Shown piece by piece: positions 22,713 to 33,500 of a DNA stretch of 64,000 nt (within the stretch, counting starts at the first letter, position 1; each line of letters begins with the position of its first letter). The stretch is from assembly GCA_027627225.1 (NCBI GenBank), contig CM051034.1, forward strand, positions 20,072,480 to 20,136,479, in the 5' to 3' direction. Source of the stretch: Congeria kusceri (taxonomy: Eukaryota; Mollusca; Bivalvia; Myida; Dreissenidae). Position numbers and translations under genes: made by a program. Below the pieces are notes generated by a model that was given only the letters and a program-made list of their open reading frames with translations, had not been told where the DNA came from and ran no database searches.

Positions 22713-23053
22713 AGGCCTAAAAAAAATATGTTTGTTTTAGGTTACATGCCCAAAATAATTTGGGTAGGCAGGTCGGGATTTTTTTGATTTTTTTTTTTTT
22801 TTTTTTTATAAATAGTCAACTTGAAGATTCGAAAACTGAATAAATATTCAAAACATATCAGTAATATCCTTAAACATTGATTATAAGTGGATATTATCAA
22901 AACAAAACACTTATTTATCCCAAAACACATTTAATTATTGAAAAATGTAAATAAAACAAAACCCAATCAGACAAACCCAATAAAATGTTCTAGAGTCGGG
23001 CATTTTTTTAGGGTAGGTCGGGTAAACTGAAACAAACATATTTTTTTACGCCT
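22713..23053. mobile_element. MITE-like element with ~24-bp terminal inverted repeats
   Basis: The left end AGGCCTAAAAAAAATATG is matched by the complement of the right end CATATTTTTTTACGCCT. Near both ends lie GGGTAGGCAGGTCGGG / GGGTAGGTCGGGTAA blocks in the same orientation. About 340 bases, AT-rich, non-coding. Confidence 0.65.
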
Positions 23054-23964
23054 AACTGCAGCATTCTTATGTACGACTGACAATCTAAAATGCTAGTTTT
23101 GCAGGATGTTTTATTCTTTCAGATCATAAAATTCTACCAAATTACACATTTCTGACCATCTGATTAGATAAGAGGAAACTATGTAACAAAATCAGGACAC
23201 ACATAGGTAGACATTTAATTATTTTGCCTATCAACTGTCTATTCATTTTTAGTAAGAAGAACCTTATACTTGATAATCAGGAACAGAAACTGTATACTGT
23301 GTCAATCAGTTTTCAATGAGTAGGTACCAAATTCCCTGTAACTCAATAAAAGAAATGCAACAAAATGTGAAAGGTATCATATTCAATCTTCAGTTGTTGT
23401 CTTTAGGCATACATATCCTGCATTTTTTTACCGTATTTAGTTACGATGTAACATGGCTCTTGTTTTTACTCATTATTGCATGCAGTTTTTTCTATTAATT
23501 ACTAAAATTTGGGGAAACAACTTCAGACTTTAGGATTACACAGCTTTTAAAGCTCAAACTTAGTTTTGTGTTCAAACGCTGAACAATGAAATGCTTGTAA
23601 CTTATAAGCTTTGATATTTTTTAACATTTTGTGTTTAGAAATCCCAATATTCCCACATCACTGTTTCAGGAGAAACATTTCAAGCCAATGGAATACAGTA
23701 AATTCTAACATGATACTTTTTATTCTATAGACAAAGAACAAAGTAATCATTGTAAAACTACAAAATAAACAACGCACAAAAATAGTTCTGACACTGACGT
23801 CATTTTTTCATGTTCATCAATGAAATTGATGTCAGAATGAATTCGTTATCAGTCAGAGTGAATGACGTCACTGTAGCAGCTGAGACGATTGTTGGAACGT
23901 CTTCGCGAGGTGGTGCTTAGTAAATGTAGTCCTCATCCTAATTACAAACATTCGTTAGTCAGAT

Positions 23965-24120
23965 CATGTTAGAATTGAAATAATTTTCGCATTATCGTTT
24001 TTCGGCTAATAAACAACGATGTGTTGTTCTGATGTGTGTATAGGTTTAATTCCTGTGCATCAAGACTCCAAATCATTGTTTATTAGCCGATAAAGAACTC
24101 AAAAGTGAAATTTATTACTC
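23965..24120. mobile_element. Foldback element (CGGCTAATAAACAACGAT family), copy 1
   Basis: The arms CGGCTAATAAACAACGAT and ATCATTGTTTATTAGCCG are inverted copies with a loop of about 50 bases. The flank TTAGAATTGAAATAATTTTC is shared with copies at 45.6, 50.2 and 58.0 kb. Confidence 0.7.
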
Positions 24121-25340
24121 AAGTAAAGGTATTTACAATTTTAATCAAAACAAACATGGCACATTTCAAACTCTTTGGCTCAACGATACACATGACCCTT
24201 TATTGGATCCAGTAAAATTGCAAGTTTAAAACATTGTAAAAAGTGCATATACAAACATGTATATAAACATTTCAACATATTTGTCTTTAAAATAAAAAAA
24301 CAGGAACAGAAACAAAGTGTAATTAGATTTATATACTCGTAAAAACCATTTGATGAAACTTTAAAAAATGACATAAAACTCTGATGACCCAAAACAATGA
24401 CTTGAGCGTGAAACTAATGTATCCGATTTGGAAATGTTCAGCAGATACAACAGTTTCATGCTTAACCCTCTTTTTAGAAACCATGCCACATAAATTTTGG
24501 ACCAGCTTTTATAAAACTCCCTAGAAAATCTTATATTATACTTAAATTGTAGGGGCTTATCCAGCTAAGTACGGATGGTTTTTACAAGGCCTCTCCTCAT
24601 CAAAAAGTTGCATCTAGCTCTGTAGTATATCCCCATATGATGACGAAATAGGGAAATCTCTGTCTTCCTTGGACTTTATAGTTGATTTCATATAGCTCTC
24701 TTTAACGGAAAATACTTCAGGCTATTTTTAGACATGTATTGCCCCAAACGATACTCCTCTACAACAAGGTAAAATCATTACAAGTAACATAAAAACATGT
24801 TGGAAAGGCGATCTACTAACACATTTGTCAGAAGTTACCGGACTGTCCTTACTTACCTGGAATAACTTTACTTAACTGGAAATTTCATATAATGTTTTGG
24901 TGAGAAATTCTATGAAATTAATTTATGAAGCTGAGATTTCAATTGTCACCAAAATAAAATATTTTAATTAAAATTAAATCAAAGGATAAAAGTCATATAC
25001 CAAAGAACAGCTATTGTTTTCAGAAATTTCTCACTGATTTCTCAACAACCAGGTTTTTTTTTTAGTTGAAGTAGATTTGGACAATAAAATTTTTGAATGC
25101 TTTTCCTATTTAAAGTCCATAATAAAAACTTGGTAAAGAACCATAAGGCAATGCTACCCACCAAATATCAAAGGCTAGGCATTGTAGTTTCAGACACAAA
25201 ATTTTGTAAAAGTTTGTTTCTGTTCAATTACACTTAAATACGATAAGATATTTCTGGAAAATCATGGCTAGAAATTTTGGAATGAAAGAAAAATAATAAA
25301 CCCAGTAATCAGCAATATTACAGGGCAATGAGATTATATG
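24121..25340. other. Intergenic AT-rich stretch
   Basis: Holds one copy (about 24.41-24.46 kb) of a ~60-bp sequence with GCAGATACAACAGTTTCAT that recurs near 34.07 and 61.72 kb. No gene or other element is apparent. Confidence 0.5.
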
Positions 25341-25601
25341 AGGCGTGTCATGGAAAAACCGGGCTAAATGCAGGTGGGTAAGGTGTCATCCTGGATCAGC
25401 CAGTGCAGTCTGCACAAGCTGATCTGGGACGACACTTTCTGCTTTTATGGTATTTTCTGTTTCAAAAAAGTCTCTTCTAAACATGAATCCACTGTATGTA
25501 TGTGGAAAGTGCCTTCCCCAATCAGCCTGTGCGGACTGCACAGGCTGATCTGGGACGACACCTTACGCACATAGATTTAGCCTGGTTTTCCCACGACACG
25601 C
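25341..25601. mobile_element. Foldback/MITE-like element, copy 4
   Basis: Bounded by AGGCGTGTCATGGAAAAACC and GGTTTTCCCACGACACGC. Two hairpins are present, with TATTTTCTGTTTCAAAAAAG in the middle (reverse orientation relative to copy 2). Intergenic. Confidence 0.88.
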
Positions 25602-25769
25602 TTAATCATTATGTAAAAAACACAACCATGCTATACAATTAGGAAATAAAATGTTTCTGGCTTACAATTATTTTGGCACAACTCTTCTTGTACAATGTAG
25701 AAATGAATAGATCATCATGAGACTCATGTAAAACCAGGGGCTGTATTTCAGAACCATCTTAAGTGAAAT

Positions 25770-26009
25770 GAGGCGCGTCGTGGCAAAACCGGACTTAATG
25801 CATGTGCGTAAAGTGTCGTCCCGCAGGCTAATCCAAGACGTCACTTTCCACCTACAGTGGATTGCTGTTTAGAAGAGACTTCCTTGAAACAGAAAATACC
25901 ATAAAAGCAGAAAGTGCCATCCCGGATTAGCCTGTGCGGACTGCACAGGCAAATCTGGGATGACACTTTACGCACATGCATTAAGTCCAGTTTTTCCATG
26001 ACGTGCCTC
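25770..26009. mobile_element. Foldback/MITE-like element, copy 5
   Basis: Bounded by GAGGCGCGTCGTGGCAAAAC and TTTTTCCATGACGTGCCTC. The first hairpin has lost one arm (GTCCCGCAGGCTAATCC). Intergenic, about 170 bases from copy 4. Confidence 0.88.
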
Positions 26010-26861
26010 AAATCTTATTCTTTACTTTGAAATAACCACTTTTCCAAAAGGTCTTATTCCATCTGCGGAAGGCATTTCTTGGTGTTTATTAACTATCGCT
26101 TACATTAATAACTATTGTTTACTGAACTGTAAAATGTTTCACCATGATATATGTAGTTTTCGAAATAGAAAATTAGAACTCAAGTCGAATTCTTTTAAGA
26201 TGAACTAAAGATGTTTCTGGTATATGGACCCAGTTATACTATCATGACAATATTTTATGTATAATATCTTAAGTAAAATGACAATGTTTAAAGCATAATT
26301 ATGAACATTAATGAAATATTTAAAGAATGATATCTGAAGTTAAATTACAATTTGTAAAGTATGACGTCTGATATGAAACTGAATATCGTTAAAAAAAATA
26401 ACTCAGTTATGCAAACATGTAATAACCAAATGTAGTAGTACTATACACAACATTGCTAACTGCCTATACAGAGTTATGGCTAATAAGGAACATTTAATGT
26501 CATTTACGTTCTAAAGAAACAAACATGTTCTCAACTCTTTAACTATCAAATAAACTAAAATATTATAGGATTCTGTTTTTGGTAAAATCAAAAATGCAAA
26601 CTTGTAAAAGCTACAGAAATAAGAAAATGTAACATTTTTAAAAACTTATTTTGAACTGATCCTTAACTGAAGACAGACGTTTCATAACACTTAAAACAGG
26701 CTTCAAATATTATCGTTTCTTTTTAAAAGTATGGAACAAAAGTACGACAATTGGATAAGATTATCGTACAAACATTACTCAAAAAAGAATGTTGTTCTGT
26801 TGGTTGTTTGTTCTTCTCTCTTATTAAAGGGACCTGTTCACAGATTGGTAAATTGACAATA

Positions 26862-27167
26862 TGAGGTGCGTCATGGGAAAACCGGACTTAATGCATGCGC
26901 GTAAAGTGTCATCCCGAATTAGCCTGTGCAGTCCTTATCCAGGACGGCACTTTCCGCCTACAGTGGATTTATGTTTAGAAGAGACTTCCTTGAAACAGAA
27001 AATATGATAAAAGCGGAAAGTGCCGTCCTGGATTAGCCTGTGCAGACTGAACAGGCTAATCCGGGACGACACTTTACGCACATAACAGGCTAATTCGGGA
27101 CGACACTGTCCGCTTTTACGATATTCCACACATGCATTAAGTCCGGTTTTCTCACGACGCACCTCAT
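26862..27167. mobile_element. Foldback/MITE-like element, copy 6, internally rearranged
   Basis: Bounded by GAGGTGCGTCATGGGAAAAC and GTTTTCTCACGACGCACCTC. Longer than usual because an extra segment (GGGACGACACTGTCCGCTTT, around 27090-27115) duplicates part of a hairpin arm near the right end. Confidence 0.85.
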
Positions 27168-27319
27168 ATTCAGATTCTTTGTCAAAAGATTCGAAAAAAC
27201 AACAACATTATACATAAATAAGCAAAACAACAGTACTGACATTGAAATATATTGGAAATATCATGTTGTTCAAGAGAAATCATCAAATGACAAAGCGTGA
27301 AAAATTCACTAACATGATT

Positions 27320-27388
27320 GTAAGTCATGTGGTTAGTACGACAGATTTATGACCCCAGCAGTCACAGGTTCGAATCCCGGCGAAGGCA
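27320..27388 (+). other. tRNA-like sequence joined to a foldback element
   Basis: It contains GTGGTTAGTACGACAG and a perfect B-box-like GGTTCGAATCC followed by CGGCGAAGGCA. Immediately to the right starts a truncated foldback element. The acceptor stem does not close, so this looks like a tRNA-derived SINE fragment. Confidence 0.5.
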
Positions 27389-27394
27389 AATATA

Positions 27395-27593
27395 GGCAGT
27401 CCGCACAGGCTAATCCAGGACAGCACTTTCCACTTTTAAGGTATTTTCTGTTTCAAGGAAGTCTCTTCTAAACATAAATCCACTGTAGGGGGAAAGTGCC
27501 GTCCTGGATTAGCCTGTGCGGACTGCACAGGCTGATCCGGGACGACACTTAACGCACATGCATTAAGACTGGTTTTCACACGACGCGCCTCAT
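27395..27593. mobile_element. Foldback/MITE-like element, copy 7, left end missing
   Basis: It starts inside the first hairpin (CAGTCCGCACAGGCTAATCC) directly after the tRNA-like sequence and ends with the normal CACGACGCGCCTCAT terminus. Confidence 0.85.
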
Positions 27594-28001
27594 ATTTTTT
27601 TATTTACATAATGTTTGTTTTTGGTTGGTCCAACTGCTTTAGGTTTTGCAGTAAATTCATTACATGACATTTTTCATAAATAGGAAAATCTGTGAACAGG
27701 TCCCTTTAATGTAATACAATAATAAGAATAATTTGATATTAGCGATGATTCCGCAGATAAAATAATCAGCACCAAAAAACATGTTGACAGTGAGATGTTG
27801 CGGCTTATGGTTGCCATAATAATTAAAAAGAAAAAGAAACATGTAATTGATACTGACATTGCGTTAAAAATCAACAAATGAAAATAACTGATCTATAGAT
27901 TATTCAAAGTAAACTTTTGGACTGCTTTAAAACAATAAAAATCAAACATAAGAAACAGATGAAAACATTACATGTAAGTATCAATGTGAACGCTGGACAG
28001 C

Positions 28002-28007
28002 TTTATT
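28002..28007 (-). terminator. Candidate polyadenylation signal AATAAA of ADGRA gene
   Basis: AATAAA on the minus strand lies about 350 bases past the ADGRA stop codon. It is the first canonical signal in that direction, giving a short 3' UTR of roughly 370 bases. The cleavage site itself cannot be seen. Confidence 0.5.
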
Positions 28008-28357
28008 CTACTTAGAATTATAATGGACTGACAAAAAGGATGAAACAAAAATGTCTTAAATACTCGTAGTGTTATCTACTGATGAAATTGAAAATTAGAT
28101 TGAAAATGAAAATGAACTACTCTGCATTCTATAAATATAATGAAATTAAAAAGACTTAAAATGTGACCACCATATAAGCACACAATCAAGACAACGCATA
28201 ATGCAGTAATCCGATTTTAGACATTATGACACTACATCACTCAGTCTTGCATTAAGCTGGCCATTTTACATGAACATTACATGATTTTAACCTAAAGCAG
28301 CACATGCACTAAATGTTACTTTCATACAAAAATATTAGAATTGTACAGTTTAATTCG

Positions 28358-30563
28358 CTACACACTGGTTTCCTTCTTATTTTTCTTAGCTCTCTTTTCT
28401 TGCTGCAGAACCCAGATGTTATCCAAACTGTCGTCATCATCTGAACTTGAAGTCGAGCTATCCTCACACAACCTAGCGTTTTCATTTTGCACAAGCTGGT
28501 TGTAACTGCGTGAAGATCTTGGCACCCAAAAGGCTTTGCTTTTTGGGTCAATATGCTCAGATAACGCCATGTTCGTTAGTTTTTGTAAGACCCGTTCTGT
28601 GTAATTGTGATTAACATACGCGTATGGCACTGACTGAGAAGGACTTTTACTATCCGCAAATTGCTCGTCCCAATCTAGCGACCGCTGTTTAGTCATTCCA
28701 TGTTTCAACTGTTTGCGAGAATCACGCGACCGGCCAACATTTTGTGACTGAGAAGCCGGTTCAGAATTATGATCCGAGTCATTGTACCTCGTTTGTTTTT
28801 GAGGTTTATTGTAATCAACCTGGCCGTCCGAATCCGGGAATTCCATTCGACCCCCGTTATTATCATTGTCGGACACTGGCGACATGGGCGGCTTGTGCAG
28901 CACACGGTTAACACCATTCACATTCAAATGATTCACTGGCTTCGGACAGCTCACTAAGCCACCCTGAGGTATTCTCTGTTCCACCTGTTGAATGAAATTG
29001 TTCTCCATTTGCTTTCTATGCCTACTGCTGCTATCTGAACTGTTTCCGCCAGAATTCACACGGCTTCTATGCGTCTGATTTTGCTGTGCTGCCATGGTAA
29101 CAGCTGGCTGCCCATCGATAGGGCCATATTGCTTGTAGAAGGACCCCTCGAGAGGGCTGCAGTACCCAGGGAGGAACTGAGGATCCCCAGGGCAGGGCGA
29201 CCTCATCCTCTCATGACTGTAATTGCTGCTAACTTGACTGGAGCCATCAAAGTCGCCCAGTCTGGCAACAGAGCTCGGTACAGAGACCGTGTTGTCTGGT
29301 ATCTCCCTTTCTGGACTTGAAGGCATCGAATGAGATGGTTGTCTACTACCCTGTTTTGGCAAAGTGTTGTTCCTCGGTGGGACAACAGAAAATGCGCTGC
29401 TATGGTTACGGTTGCCGAGCGACGATGAGCTGTGAGTACGAACATGATGCATGTTTGGATTTCCCCCATGGTGGGGTACTTCCGAGAAGATGTCTAGAGA
29501 CGGTGCAGTGGGGACAATATTTGTCATGACTGAGTTGTAGCTGGGGGGAGGCTGGGGATCTGTCGGTGATAAAGCACTGGCACAATCAGATTCTCCACCA
29601 TTGGTGTAAACCTGTAAATCCATATTGTTTCTCTGCTGCCTTGCGTTACTGTCACTGTTATATCCATGGCCTACAGCCCTTTGGTGTTCTGAACCAGAAA
29701 AGTCACTCTCGGAGTGGTTTATGTTTAAGCTTTTTGTCATCTCAATGCTCAGCAGTTTTGAATTATGCTTACTCTTCTTTTCCCAGAACTTTTTTGCGAC
29801 TCCGTTCTGTCTGGGGTTATAAAAACTGGCAGCAGAAACTTCGTTCACGCTGTTGTGTGTTGACCCATCTACGATAGATGTCGGTTTAGAAGGGACTAGA
29901 TGAATGGAAGACAGTTCATCATCACTCTTGATGACATGGTTCACGTGATTGGAGACCACAGTAGAGTTCACTTTTGATATATCCGACACACTGCCCATAT
30001 TAATATGCCCATTAGGCTGCAACTCAGTGGTAACATCCACTGGGCCTGTACTCATAACAGTCTGCTTTTCACACATGAAAAAGCGCTTCCAGCTAGTACG
30101 CGAGTCTTTGCGTGTCAGACAAAAATAAATCAACATAAATAATCCAATAATTGCACAGAATATCCCATAAAGGTAGCTAAAAATAACGTCCTGATATGGC
30201 AAAGCCCTGAAAGGCTTGGCAACAGTTATAGCACCAAACAGCCACGTAAAAATGAACAAAATCAAACACAACGCTAAGGCACGCAACTGGGTGATTGGAC
30301 GCCTTTCACAATCCATGACACTCGTCACTGATGACTTTGTACTCATATCAGAGTCCATAGACCGGGTCTCAATCCGGTCCGCATTCCCTGTCATCTCAAT
30401 GTCGTTACTCTGGAGCTCTTGAAGCTCTTCTACGTTCAGTAGTGGCCCGGTTGATCCGCGTATGATGCATGCAATACGCAGGTAGAAGATCACATTTAAC
30501 AGCAGTAGGAACGCCACAGGACCAAAGAATGCACCCAGGCTTGGCTCCCAGTCCAAGAAACAA
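28358..30563 (-). CDS. ADGRA exon M (TM5-TM7, cytoplasmic tail, stop)
   Basis: 2206 bases, 735 codons including TAG at 28358-28360. It starts with CFLDWEPSLGAFFGPVAFLL (TM5), then TM6 (ALCLILFIFTWLFGAITVA) and TM7 (SYLYGIFCAIIGLFMLIYF). A hydrophilic tail of about 570 residues follows, rich in Ser, Asn, Pro and Gln, with acidic SSDDDDS near the end and the final residues KKNKKETSV. ETSV is a class I PDZ-binding C-terminus, as in vertebrate GPR124/125. Acceptor TTTCAG. The single large terminal exon resembles the family's usual layout. Confidence 0.97.
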
Positions 30564-33500
30564 CTGAAAAACAAATAAGCCGGATATAGACTTTATATGG
30601 TTTCTTGAAAGTCACAAGGAGTTATCAGCCTTCCTTGCACATATGCTGTTGACACCTTCTGGCTTTAAACGGAAGATAAAAAGGATATTTGTTAGTTTCA
30701 GTGTAAGATTGCATTGAATTTCCTGAGTAGTCACATAAAATATTTGTTTTGTACGACCACAGATAAAATAAAATATGACTTTACATTAAAATCAACACGT
30801 TTTCTTTTTATTTAATGCTTTTAGAAAAAAAATTAATAAAATTGCGCGAGATACTCGGAAAAAACCTCCCGTGTTTGCATACATTGCATTCTGTCGAATA
30901 AATGACATAAATGATTGCACTTCTGATGAGTTCATTCACATATATGTACGTTTAGGCATCGCAACAGAAAATTACATCTTAAATGACATAAATTTCAGAC
31001 TCAGTAGAAATTTTGGAAACGCTAAAGTCCCATCTGTCTCCCTTTTTATTTTATAGGAAATAAATATGGCCAGGGGTGCGGAAATCCTATGCCCGACTTG
31101 TCCGACACAGGTAATTTAACTGTCAGACAAGTGAATTTTTCCTGTGTACTTGTCCATGGACAAGTACAATTTCAGGGTGTAAAAATGGTGTAAAGCTGGA
31201 AGTTAATTATCACATTATTATATCCTTATACAATTGAATGACATAGTGTGTTTTATTTATAATTTAATGAAAAAATATATCAGGAAGGCCTGGAATAACT
31301 AGGCATGTGTCCATAGGACACGGATGCCCCCACATTCCGCTGGTTAACACAAAACTCTGCTGATGGAAAAAAATGCACCAAAATACCCAGGTGCACAAGT
31401 TCACATGCTGATGAATATGTTTATAAAGTTTCATCAGTCTAGTAGTTATACTTTTAGAGTTACACGTGACACAAATCCAAAATGGCATTTGTTTCTAACA
31501 AAAGGGTCATAACTCCACTGATGGCAGAAAAAAATGCACCTAAATATCCAGGTGCACAAGTTCACATACTGATTAATATGTTTATAAAGTTCCATCACTC
31601 TAGCAAATATACTTTTTTAGTTACACGCGACACAAGTCCAAAAATGTCATTTTTTGCTAAAACAAAGGGCCATAACTCCACTGATGTCCATAAAAACTGC
31701 ACCAAAAAACCCAGGTGCACAAGTTCACATGTTGATTAAAATGTATATAAAGTTTCATAACTGTAGCAGTAATACTTTTTGAGTTATGTGCCACACAAGT
31801 CCAAAAATGTCATTTTTTGCTAAAAAAGGGCCATACCTTAACTGATGTCTGAAAAAAATGCACCAAGATACCCAGGTGCACAAGTTCACATCCTGATTAA
31901 TATGTTTATATGTTTCATCACTCTAGCAATAATACTTTTTGAGCTCAACGCGACACAAGTCCAAAAATGTCATTTTTTGCTAAAAAAAGGGCCATAACTC
32001 CGCTGATGTCGAAAAAAAAATGCACCAAAACACCCAGATGCACAAGTCCCAATGCCAATGAATATGCTTATAAATTTTCATCACTCTAGCAGTGATACTT
32101 TTGAGTTATGCGTGGCACAAAAATCCGACGGACAAGGGCAAATCTATATGCCCCCCCTCTAAAGTGGGGACATAAAAACTCTATTTTTGTTTGGACATTT
32201 GCCAGTTATTTGCGGACAAGTAGATTTTTGCAATGAACTTGTCCATGGACAAGTTAACAATATTCCATAATTTGCACACCCCTGAATATGGCAACTTCTC
32301 AAATTTTAACTTGAACTGTCGGTTGTGTTGTCATGTTTTACTATCCCAATAAGTACTTTCACACTTATTTCTATCAGTTCATCTGGAAGTTTTGACGCCT
32401 GTCGCAAGACGTACGAAGCCACAAACCAAGTTTGTCATCCTCTTTGCAAAGATCTTAATACCTCTTTTGTCAATTTTAAATGCATATGCGTTTAGTTTAA
32501 TTACTGATTAACTAATTCCTGGTTTACAGTTCATTGTATGTATAAACAATTGCTTTCTTATATTTTAATGCTATTGAATAAGTGATTTCACTAGTATTTG
32601 TTCAAGGTCTGCTGTATTGGCATTCGCAATACGGGCTCATGCCAATACAGCTGACCGAGGACAAATAACAGTGCCTGTATGAAATCACTCATTTAATAAG
32701 TCTCTTATTCATCAACTTTATTATTAGTTATTACCCCGAACATTGTACAAACCTGATTGTTTGTGTTTTATTTATTTAAAGATGGCATCATTTTGTTTCT
32801 GGAAAAACGTTCATATTTTCAAATTCATATAGGAACAGTTCAACTGACCAAACAAAACAGCTAAATCAAATACAGGCATTGAAATTTCATACAGACACTG
32901 GTTTTAGCCAATGACAATGCTTAGATCCCATACAGGAACAGTTGAATTCATACAGGAACAGTTTATCGTTTTATTAATATGTGCTAACTGATACAAAACG
33001 TGCATTTTCACTGATATTGTGCGTAAAATTGTAAAGTTTAATAATTATACAATATATTGAATATCTGGACTAAAAACTCCTTAAACGTCTAAACAATAGT
33101 TTATATTTGGATTTGTCAAACTTCGGATATCTCGAAATCATTTGTGAAATCCTGTCGACTTCGAGATAACAAAGTTCAGGTGTAATTTTCATTTATCCTC
33201 TGGCACTTACAAGTTAGATTCACTGTAGAACTCGAAGCTGATGGCTGCAGTGATTCCACAGATGATGGAGGGGACGCCCCAGGCCAGCAAATAGAAGCGG
33301 ATGATTGGTTTAGGGGACACTGGCATCGGGGCATCCATCGGGGGCGGAGGGGGATGCTCCTTCTTACGGAACTTCTTCAGCATGTTACTGAATACGAAAA
33401 AACAAATAAACAATACCACACTATTATGTGAAGCATTAAATTGCTCTGATATTTGGGTATTTTCTATCCAGTTACATTAAAAATCGAAATGTTGAAATAG

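Noticed and set aside
25368..27162. Frames containing [19 protein letters not shown] peptides (also at 10.4, 12.5, 14.7, 41.0 and 56.7 kb)
   Set aside because: All come from the terminal and hairpin sequence of the foldback element; not genes.
28309..29877. Several frames opposite or overlapping ADGRA exon M
   Set aside because: Shadows of the tail-coding exon, with no recognisable domains.
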